From the NCBI GenBank assembly GCA_001795245.1, contig MGOD01000137.1:1-6254 (forward strand): DNA of 6,254 nt. Reading direction: 5' to 3'. Shown in pieces: positions 1 to 5,449 of the stretch. How positions within the stretch are numbered: the stretch's first letter is position 1; each line of letters starts with the position of its first letter. Source of the DNA: Chloroflexi bacterium RBG_16_70_13. GTDB taxonomy: Bacteria > Chloroflexota > Limnocylindria > Limnocylindrales > CSP1-4. Both the position numbers and the translations under genes were made by a program. A model generated the notes under the pieces. It was not told the origin of the DNA and made no database searches. It saw only the letters and a program-made list of their open reading frames with translations.

Positions 1-1143
1 GGCATCAGCCACGCCGGAACGCTGATCTCCGCGATCCTGCGCGTCTCCCATGCCCGGTGGCGGACCCCGGTGACGCGGATGGCCGAGTTCGTCACCGTCG
101 TGGCGCTCATCTGTGGCGCCTCGTTCGTGATCATCGACCTGGGCCGCCCGGACCGCCTGCTCAACGTCTTCATCTATGGTCGCTGGCAGTCGCCGATCAT
201 CTGGGACGTCCTGGCGATCACCACCTACCTGACCGCGAGCATCACCTATCTCTTCGTGCCGATGATCCCCGACCTGGGGCTCTTCCGGGATCGTCTGGCC
301 GGTCGCAGCTCACGCTGGCGAGGCTGGCTGTACCGGACTCTCGCGATCGGCTGGAACGGCAATCCCGCGCAGTGGCGCTCCCTCGCGTCGGCCATCGGGG
401 TCCTGATGATCCTGATCATCCCGATCGCCGTCTCGGTCCATACCGTCGTCTCGTTCATCTTCGCCATGACCCTGCGGGTGCCCTGGGACAGCGCGCTCTT
501 CGGGGCCTTCTTCGTTGCCGGGGCGATCTTCTCCGGGATCGCCATCCTGATCATCGTGATGGCGATCCTGCGGCGCGCCTATCACCTCGAGGAGTACGCC
601 ACCGAGAAGCACTTCGTCTACCTCGGCTACCTGATGGCGGCCTTCGCCGCGATCATGATCTACGCCAACATCAGCGAGCTGCTGGTCCACGGCTACAAGC
701 TGCAGGAAGGGGTCGAGTTCCACTTCCGCCAGCTCTTCCTCGCGGAGTTCGCCCCGCTCTTCTGGTTCTACCTCCTGGGTGGCCTGTGCGCCCCGATCGT
801 GATCGCCCTGGTTCCAGCGACGCGGAACGTGCGGGGCATCGTCGCGGCGGCAATCCTCGTGACGCTCGCGATGTGGATCGAGCGGTACTTCATCGTCGTG
901 ACCGGACTGCGCGTGCCGCTCATGCCGTACGAGCCGGCCAGTTACGCCCCCACCTGGGTCGAGTGGTCGCTGCTCGCGGCCGGCCTGGCGGCCTTCGCAC
1001 TGCTCATCGCCCTCTTCACGAAGCTCTTCCCGATGATCGCGGTCTGGGAGGTCGCGGAATCCCGAGAGGCGGCTGTTACCGATGACGGCGCCACGCGGCC
1101 TATCGGCGAGGGGCCAAGGCTCGCAGAGGAGGCCAGCCGATGA
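1..1143 (+). CDS. NrfD/PsrC-family (ActC-like) quinone-interacting membrane subunit, 5' partial
   Basis: This is the membrane subunit of a quinone-linked respiratory oxidoreductase; the family (NrfD, PsrC, ActC of alternative complex III) exchanges electrons between an iron-sulfur partner and the quinone pool. Frame 1 is open from the first base and already reads the family motif GISHAGTLISAIL, so the gene starts upstream and the GTG at 70 is not the true start. The visible 380 residues hold about eight hydrophobic spans (near 28-48, 66-86, 131-155, 167-189, 205-229, 250-271, 277-300, 322-342), with loops carrying typical ActC/NrfD elements: LGRPDR (48-52), WDV (D69), VHTVVSF (H147), FFVAGAIFSGIA (170-181), TEKHF (201-205), ERYFIVVTGL (294-303) and a C-terminal KLFPMIAVWEV. 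The last 25 residues are a polar tail. The stop overlaps the next start as ATGA. ActC-like is my best fit; a polysulfide- or DMSO-reductase-type NrfD is the alternative. Deciding needs the upstream subunits. Confidence 0.88.
   Translation, partial: GISHAGTLISAILRVSHARWRTPVTRMAEFVTVVALICGASFVIIDLGRPDRLLNVFIYGRWQSPIIWDVLAITTYLTASITYLFVPMIPDLGLFRDRLAGRSSRWRGWLYRTLAIGWNGNPAQWRSLASAIGVLMILIIPIAVSVHTVVSFIFAMTLRVPWDSALFGAFFVAGAIFSGIAILIIVMAILRRAYHLEEYATEKHFVYLGYLMAAFAAIMIYANISELLVHGYKLQEGVEFHFRQLFLAEFAPLFWFYLLGGLCAPIVIALVPATRNVRGIVAAAILVTLAMWIERYFIVVTGLRVPLMPYEPASYAPTWVEWSLLAAGLAAFALLIALFTKLFPMIAVWEVAESREAAVTDDGATRPIGEGPRLAEEASR
1126..1132 (+). promoter_or_regulatory. Shine-Dalgarno site inside the NrfD gene
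   Basis: GAGGAGG lies 7 nt before the ATG at 1140 and inside the end of the NrfD-like reading frame. It supports that ATG as the start of the Ig-like protein and suggests that translation of the two is coupled. Confidence 0.7.
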
Positions 1144-1718
1144 CCACCGCCGTTCGGCGGTCCGCCGGGACCGTCGCCGTCGCGCTTGCGGTTTGGGCGC
1201 TCTTCGTTGGCATCGCGGGCCCCGCGATCGCGTCTCACGTCGAGGCCACTGTCACGAGCGTCGGGGAGGTGTCGGTCGGGGAGACGGTCGCGATTCCGGT
1301 CGCCCTACATTCGAGGGACGGGACGCCGCTCGCGGGCACGGTCGTCACGTTCTACCTTCACATGGCCTTCGCCGGCGTCGAAGGCGATGCCGAGATCGGC
1401 CAGGCGATGACCGACGAGCTTGGCGTCGCGACCCTGGCCTACCGCCCGCGGCTCGCCGGTCACCACGAGCTCCGACTGGAGTACGTCGCGGCCGGAGATG
1501 GCGAGATCGAATCGACGAGCACAATCATCGAGGTCACGGGGGGCGTTCGGCTCGTCCACTCGCCCGCCGGCGTTGACGTTCCGGGCGTTGGCGTGGAGCT
1601 GCTAATGGCGGTCCTCGCCACCGTCTGGTCGATCCTATTCTGGGTCGTGCTGCGGATCGTTGCGATCGCTCGAGCGGGTGGTCAGGCCGGGGACGCCGGA
1701 CTCGAGGCGCGACGGTGA
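1140..1718 (+). CDS. Exported Ig-like-domain protein with C-terminal membrane anchor
   Basis: I do not recognise a named family. The 192 residues show a Sec-type signal (basic MTTAVRR, hydrophobic 10-28, probable cleavage after an Ala near 29-32). A roughly 100-residue beta-rich region follows (33-133) with an Ig-like/Big-1-like signature: VSVGETVAIPVAL, then DGTPLAGTVVTFYL, then TDELGVATLAYRPRLAGHHELRLEY. A single hydrophobic span near 151-176 ends in a short basic, polar tail. The topology is therefore a domain outside the membrane held by one C-terminal helix. It overlaps the NrfD gene by ATGA and the cytochrome gene by GTGA, so the three are almost certainly one transcript and probably one complex. 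No heme or metal motif is present, since the mature part has no cysteine. I infer a structural or docking role for the cytochrome or another extracytoplasmic subunit. Confidence 0.8.
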   Translation: MTTAVRRSAGTVAVALAVWALFVGIAGPAIASHVEATVTSVGEVSVGETVAIPVALHSRDGTPLAGTVVTFYLHMAFAGVEGDAEIGQAMTDELGVATLAYRPRLAGHHELRLEYVAAGDGEIESTSTIIEVTGGVRLVHSPAGVDVPGVGVELLMAVLATVWSILFWVVLRIVAIARAGGQAGDAGLEARR

Positions 1719-2173
1719 GCCGGTTCTTCATCCCAGCCGTCCTCGTCGGCCTGGTCAGCGGGCTCGGACTGGGTCTGATCGGCGGCATCGTGGCCCGCAG
1801 CCCGGAGACGCACGCCAACGTGCGCCCCGCCGGCTACGACCGGACAGCCGTCGGGTACGTCGGCGAGGTGGCCCCGTTCGAGGGCTTCGGGCTGGCCGGT
1901 GCGCGAGTCGACGACGGTGCCGATCCCATCGCGCGCGGCCGCGGCCTCTTCCTGGCCACCGGCTGCGCGGCCTGCCATGGGCTCGCGGCCCAGGGTGGAG
2001 CCGTCGGACCCAGGCTCGATCTCGAGGAGATCTTCCGGGAGGACTTCGGGCCCATCGTCCGGTCCGGTCCGGGCGGGATGCCGGCCTTCACCGACGCAAC
2101 CCTGAGCGACGTCGACCTCGAGGCGATCTACGGGTACCTGAAGGCAGCAGCACAGGCCACCGCCACGCCCTAG
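1715..2173 (+). CDS. Membrane-anchored monoheme cytochrome c (class I)
   Basis: This is a small electron carrier acting outside the cytoplasmic membrane. The 152 residues start with an uncleaved signal-anchor helix (about 5-27) and a linker of some 45 residues. A class I cytochrome domain follows from about residue 69. It opens with DPIARGRGLFLATGCAACHG, where C84, C87 and H88 form the CXXCH heme site, and has M122 in GGMPAF as the likely distal ligand and a final helix LSDVDLEAIYGYLKAA. The start is a GTG within GTGA overlapping the previous stop, in keeping with the tight operon. By position it should take electrons from, or give them to, the NrfD-type complex, like the monoheme subunit ActE of alternative complex III or a soluble-oxidase donor. 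Which terminal acceptor it serves cannot be read here. The gene ends 19 bp from the convergent hmgA. Confidence 0.9.
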   Translation: MSRFFIPAVLVGLVSGLGLGLIGGIVARSPETHANVRPAGYDRTAVGYVGEVAPFEGFGLAGARVDDGADPIARGRGLFLATGCAACHGLAAQGGAVGPRLDLEEIFREDFGPIVRSGPGGMPAFTDATLSDVDLEAIYGYLKAAAQATATP

Positions 2174-2192
2174 TCTTGATCCACGCTCCAGC

Positions 2193-3422
2193 TCAGTCCG
2201 GGAATGCTTCCGGGCCTCGCTCCGCGAGCTCGGAGGCCTCCCGCGCCGCCTCGGCGGCCTCGGGCGGCAGCCACGAGAACGGGTAGCGGTCGTCGTCGAG
2301 GGCCATCGCCTGCTTGGTCAGGAGGAGCGGGTTGAAGGTGTCGACCATGACCGCCAGCTCCTCGGTGGCGTCGCGCCCGATCGAGGCCTCGACCGTTCCT
2401 GGATGGGGACCGTGGGGGATGCCGGCCGGGTGGTCGGTGAACGACCCGATCTCCACGCCGCGGCGGCTCATGAAGTTGCCGGCCACGTAGTAGATGACCT
2501 CGTCCGAGTTGATGTTCGAGTGGTTGTAGGGGGCCGGGATCGCGAGCGGGTGGTAGTCGAACTTGCGGGGCACGAACGAGCAGACGACGAAGTTGCGGGC
2601 CTGGAAGGTCTGGTGGACCGGCGGCGGCTGGTGGACCCGGCCGGTGATCGGCTGGAAGTCGGCGATGTTGAAGCGGAACGGCCAGAGGTAGCCGTCCCAG
2701 CCGATGAGATCGAACGGGTGGCTCCGGTAGTGGTAGGCGGTGACCCGATCGGCGGACCGGACGTCGACGACGAAGTCGCCGGTCTCGTCGTGCGGCGGGA
2801 CGTCGTCCGGGGCATGGAGATCGCGCTGCGAATACGGCGAGTGCTCGAGGAGCTGGCCGTAGTCGTTTCGGTAGCGCTTCGGCGGCTCGAGCTCGGAGGG
2901 GCATTCGAGCCACAGCATTCGCTGCTCAGAGCCCGCGTCCGGGTCAAGCCGCCACGTCGTCCCGATCGGCAGGACGAGGTAGTCGCCCGGCCCGTACCGG
3001 AGCCCCCCAAAGATCGTGTCGCAGACCCCGCTCCCCTCGTGGACGTAGAGCATCTCGTCGGCCACGCCGTTCCGGTAAAAGCGGCCAGGTTCCATGGCCT
3101 GCGCTGGACGCACGATCCCCATGACGACGTCCCTGTTGAAGAACAGCGGCACGCGTCCAGAGACGACGTCGCCGGCAGGTTCGAGTCCCCAGGCCTTCAC
3201 GAGGTGGTGGCGATGGACGGCCTCCTCGGCCGCCTCGATCGACACCATCCGGACCGGCTCGATCCGGTGGGTCACGGTCGGCGGGGTCAGGTGGTAGAGG
3301 AGCGAGCTGCGCCCGGTGAAGCCCTCGACCCCGAACAGCTCCTCGGCGTACAACCCGCCGTCGGGCCGGCGATGCTGGGTGTGACGCTGGGGCGGGATAC
3401 TGCCGTGGCGGACGTAGTACAT
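2193..3422 (-). CDS. hmgA: Homogentisate 1,2-dioxygenase, short bacterial type
   Basis: The enzyme opens the ring of homogentisate with O2 to give maleylacetoacetate, a step of tyrosine and phenylalanine breakdown in the cytoplasm. The 409 residues start with the family's MYYVRHGSIPPQRHTQHR and PDGGLYAEELFGVEGFTGRSS (21-40). The fold is a bicupin. The C-terminal cupin keeps a full iron site: H301-S-N303 then E308 and G315 fit motif 1, and G326 to H337 (SFTDHPAGIPH) fits motif 2, so H301, E308 and H337 are the probable Fe(II) ligands, with H340 next to them. The N-terminal cupin has the same spacing but Y116 and W157 replace the ligands, so it is probably structural. The ATG at 3422 matches the family N-terminus, with GAGGAGG 12 nt upstream. 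The tail from about 387 is rich in Ala and Glu. No hpd or fahA is in the window. A related cupin dioxygenase for another gentisate-like substrate is possible. Confidence 0.87.
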   Translation of the reverse strand: MYYVRHGSIPPQRHTQHRRPDGGLYAEELFGVEGFTGRSSLLYHLTPPTVTHRIEPVRMVSIEAAEEAVHRHHLVKAWGLEPAGDVVSGRVPLFFNRDVVMGIVRPAQAMEPGRFYRNGVADEMLYVHEGSGVCDTIFGGLRYGPGDYLVLPIGTTWRLDPDAGSEQRMLWLECPSELEPPKRYRNDYGQLLEHSPYSQRDLHAPDDVPPHDETGDFVVDVRSADRVTAYHYRSHPFDLIGWDGYLWPFRFNIADFQPITGRVHQPPPVHQTFQARNFVVCSFVPRKFDYHPLAIPAPYNHSNINSDEVIYYVAGNFMSRRGVEIGSFTDHPAGIPHGPHPGTVEASIGRDATEELAVMVDTFNPLLLTKQAMALDDDRYPFSWLPPEAAEAAREASELAERGPEAFPD

Positions 3423-3428
3423 CGATGC

Positions 3429-3458
3429 GACTGGCCTCCTCGATCGAGGAGGCCAGTC
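3429..3458. repeat. Perfect 30-bp palindrome upstream of hmgA (candidate operator)
   Basis: The half-site gactggcctcctcga (3429-3443) is followed directly by its exact reverse complement (3444-3458). Symmetry breaks at both next positions. It lies in the 58-bp gap between hmgA and the propeller gene. It overlaps the putative -10 box at one end and contains the GAGGAGG Shine-Dalgarno of hmgA in the half nearest the ATG. A dimeric repressor site is the simplest reading. A factor-independent terminator for the upstream gene (without a U-run) or an RNA hairpin hiding the ribosome site are alternatives. Confidence 0.75.
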
Positions 3459-3484
3459 TAGGCAGGTCGCTGTCCGAGTGTCAG
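3455..3484 (-). promoter_or_regulatory. Putative sigma-70-type promoter of hmgA
   Basis: On the minus strand CTGACA (3484-3479, 5/6 match to TTGACA) is followed after 18 nt by TAGACT (3460-3455, 4/6 match to TATAAT). The -35 box overlaps the stop codon of the upstream gene. Transcription would start near 3448, inside the palindrome, giving a leader of about 25 nt. The prediction rests on motif matches only. Confidence 0.35.
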
Positions 3485-4803
3485 GGCTCGATCCAGTGGG
3501 GAATGTACGCGAACCCCTGCTGCAACTCCGACAGGTCCATGCCGTCGGCGTTCACGGGACGGTCCTCCGTCCCGTCCGCGTTCATGATCCTGAAGTAGTT
3601 GGCCATGTAGACGATGCGACCGTCCGGCATCCACGACGCCCCGCCACCGGCGCCGAGGAGACTCACCTCAGACCCATCGGGACGAACGGTCAGGACCGTC
3701 GGTTCCGGAAGCCCGCCGATGCTGCCCATCGACGACCATGGGTAGTTCGTGAACACGATCCTCGAGCCATCGGGGGCCCAATCCGGATCGCCGGGGACCG
3801 GCGCCTTCGAGTCAACCGCCAATGACCGGACCGTCCCGGTCGCCACGTCGACGATCTGGAGGACGCCGCTCGTGGGAAGCTGGTCCGGGTCCGACCCCCA
3901 CGTCGTCCGGTGGAAGACGATCTGCGTCCCGTCGGGCGACCAGGAGGGCTGCTCGGGGATCGCGCTGGCCGAATCGCCGCTCGTCTGCACGAGCTCCGTG
4001 ACGGCTCCGGTTGCCAGGTCGCGGATGCCGACCCAGGCCACTCGGGGCGCAACACGGAGCTCAACGCGACCGTTCGATCCGTTCTGTGACAGGCGGAACG
4101 CTCCCTCGACGTGGACGAAGGCGATCTTCGTCCCCGTCGGATCGAACGCCGGGTCGAGCTCGCTGCAAGAGACGCAGTCGGTGAGCTTCCGGAGGCCGGT
4201 ACCGTCGAGCTTCGCGACCCAGATCTGGGCCGGATCGGCGATGTCCATGAACGCGACCTGCCGCCCGTCGCTCGAGACGTCGGCGTTCAGCTTGCCGGTC
4301 GCGGGCTCGCCTGGCAGAAATTCCGTTACGGTCTCGGAACTCATGGTGGCGGGCTCCATGAAGTAGAGCCGCCGTCGTTCGGGGTGGTATTCCGTCGTGT
4401 CCGCCTCGGACAGGTCAGGTGCGTTCCCGAGATGCTCCATCAGGATCGTCCCCTGGAGCGACGAGTAATCGACGGGTGCCGATGGTGTCGGCCGGTCGGG
4501 TGTCGACGTCGGTGTCAGCGTCGCCGATGGCGACGCGCCGACGTCCGGCGGTCGTTGTCCGTTGAGCAAGTAGGCGCCGCCGAGGACGATCGCGACGATC
4601 GTCGCGACAGCCGCCCCGGCGAGGGACAGGCGATTCATGCGTGGGGTCCTCCACGGGATCGCGAGATCCCGTTCCTGGGGTGTCGACTGGACCCGGAGGA
4701 GGGCGGCCTCGACGGCATGCTCGGGAGCCTGGGTCGGCCCGATTTCGATGAAGGCCCGGGCGGCGCGCTCGAGCGAGCGGTCGAGCGAACGATCGTCGAT
4801 CAT
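3481..4803 (-). CDS. Single-TM protein with PD40/TolB-like beta-propeller, probable anti-sigma or sensor partner
   Basis: This is probably the membrane partner of the ECF sigma factor encoded just before it. The 440 residues comprise a cytoplasmic segment (1-57; APEHAVEAALLRVQSTPQ then PWRTPRMNR), one TM helix (about 58-80), a Pro/Thr/Ser-rich linker (about 84-112) and an exported domain of PD40 repeats. The repeats show the family's D(P/S)xWSPDGxxIxF pattern: 176-185 (VSSDGRQVAF), 219-229, 286-297 (PSWSPDGTQIVF), 340-351 (PDWAPDGSRIVF) and 389-399. PD40 propellers bind proteins, peptides or sugars in TolB-like proteins. The start overlaps the sigma stop as ATGA. The N-terminal segment has no HxxxCxxC zinc anti-sigma motif, so sigma binding is inferred from context and topology. 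The exported domain has one CxxC pair (C210, C213). The ligand cannot be told from the sequence. Confidence 0.8.
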   Translation of the reverse strand: MIDDRSLDRSLERAARAFIEIGPTQAPEHAVEAALLRVQSTPQERDLAIPWRTPRMNRLSLAGAAVATIVAIVLGGAYLLNGQRPPDVGASPSATLTPTSTPDRPTPSAPVDYSSLQGTILMEHLGNAPDLSEADTTEYHPERRRLYFMEPATMSSETVTEFLPGEPATGKLNADVSSDGRQVAFMDIADPAQIWVAKLDGTGLRKLTDCVSCSELDPAFDPTGTKIAFVHVEGAFRLSQNGSNGRVELRVAPRVAWVGIRDLATGAVTELVQTSGDSASAIPEQPSWSPDGTQIVFHRTTWGSDPDQLPTSGVLQIVDVATGTVRSLAVDSKAPVPGDPDWAPDGSRIVFTNYPWSSMGSIGGLPEPTVLTVRPDGSEVSLLGAGGGASWMPDGRIVYMANYFRIMNADGTEDRPVNADGMDLSELQQGFAYIPHWIEP

Positions 4804-5351
4804 GCCAGGCGCCCCCCTTCGAGGGCCGGCTCCGCGTCCGCCCGGAGGGCGTCACGGAGTCCGGCCATGGAGTAGTGCAGGCGCGATCGGGCCGTCCCCG
4901 CGGGGATCTCGAGAAGCTCGGCGATCTCCACGAGGGGCAGCCCGAGGTAGTGGTGCAGGACGAAGATGGCCCGCTGCTCGATCGGCAGCCGGCGGAAGGC
5001 CCGCTCGAGCTCGTCGCGATCGGCGATCGCCTCTGTCCCATCTGGGGACGTGAGGCCATCGATCGAGATCACTCGGACGGCGGCTCGCCACGGCCGGGCC
5101 CGACGCGATTCGTCGTAGCAGGCGTGGACGAGGATCCGGTGGATCCAGGCCTCGAAGCGATCCGGATCTCGAAGCTTCGGGAGCCGGCGCCAGGCCAGCA
5201 CGAGGGCGTTCTGCAGCGCGTCCTCGGCGAGACCCGAGTCGCGCAGGATCCGCTGGGCAACGGCGTAGAGCGAGTCACTGACCTGGTGCACCAGGACAGC
5301 GAACGCCTCGCGATCGTTCCGACGGGCCGCCTCGACGAGGTCCCGATCCAC
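4800..5351 (-). CDS. ECF-type RNA polymerase sigma factor
   Basis: This sigma-70-family alternative factor directs RNA polymerase to a small regulon. From the start chosen here the protein has 183 residues. Region 2 runs from about EAFAVLVHQVSDSLYAVA through LAEDALQNALVLAWRRL to RFEAWIHRILVHACYDESRR. Region 4 covers the last third, with FRRLPIEQRAIFVLHHYLGL and a helix-turn-helix LVEIAELLEIPAGTARSRLHYS. There is no extra C-terminal domain. I prefer the GTG at 5351, preceded by GGAGG with 8-nt spacing and giving the usual ECF opening (DRDLVEAARRNDREAF). The longer reading from GTG 5399 adds 16 residues with no Shine-Dalgarno and would overlap the probable promoter region. The stop overlaps the propeller gene by 4 bp, the standard sigma/anti-sigma layout. 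A regulon cannot be inferred from this window alone. Confidence 0.9.
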   Translation of the reverse strand: MDRDLVEAARRNDREAFAVLVHQVSDSLYAVAQRILRDSGLAEDALQNALVLAWRRLPKLRDPDRFEAWIHRILVHACYDESRRARPWRAAVRVISIDGLTSPDGTEAIADRDELERAFRRLPIEQRAIFVLHHYLGLPLVEIAELLEIPAGTARSRLHYSMAGLRDALRADAEPALEGGRLA

Positions 5352-5359
5352 TCCCTCGA

Positions 5360-5364
5360 CCTCC
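5360..5364 (-). promoter_or_regulatory. Shine-Dalgarno site deciding the sigma-factor start
   Basis: Minus-strand GGAGG sits 8 nt before the GTG at 5351. The upstream in-frame GTG at 5399 has no such site, so the shorter protein is favoured. Confidence 0.55.
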
Positions 5365-5399
5365 GGGTCGCCGCGGCCTGGGAGCCGCGGATCACCCAC

Positions 5400-5429
5400 T
5401 ATGACTGGCCGGTCGAGGCGAAACGTTCA
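5400..5429 (-). promoter_or_regulatory. Putative ECF-type (autoregulatory) promoter of the sigma operon
   Basis: Minus-strand TGAACGT (5429-5423) resembles the GGAACTT -35 box of ECF sigma factors. It is followed after 17 nt by GTCATA (5405-5400), close to GTCTAA. It lies in the 98-bp gap between the upstream gene's stop and the preferred GTG start. Transcription would begin close to 5393, leaving a leader of about 40 nt. The match is by eye only; ECF promoters are often recognised by their own product. Confidence 0.35.
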
Positions 5430-5449
5430 GTCGTCGGTCGCGCAGCCGA

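Noticed and set aside
70..72. GTG as start of the NrfD-like gene
   Set aside because: Conserved family sequence (GISHAGTLISA) is encoded in frame before it, so the gene continues beyond the left edge.
57..1085. Open frame of 342 codons on the + strand
   Set aside because: It is a shifted frame over the NrfD/ActC-like gene and gives an Arg/Pro/Gly/Asp-rich product without domains.
2210..2275. Several GC-rich short inverted repeats near the hmgA 3' end
   Set aside because: They fall in codons for the Ala/Glu-rich C-terminal tail, have stems of 6 bp or less and no U-run, so a terminator cannot be supported.
2403..3461. Open frame of 352 codons on the + strand
   Set aside because: It is exactly antisense to hmgA, whose protein has clear family motifs. 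The translation is a low-complexity Val/Arg/Asp/Glu mix typical of a GC-rich shadow frame.
4653..4672. 8-bp stem with a GCGA loop
   Set aside because: It lies within the coding region for the cytoplasmic part of the propeller protein, far from any gene end. A stem of this size is expected by chance at this GC content.
3749..4875. Two long + strand open frames across the propeller gene
   Set aside because: Both are antisense to the PD40 protein, whose repeats are unambiguous, and neither shows a recognisable domain.
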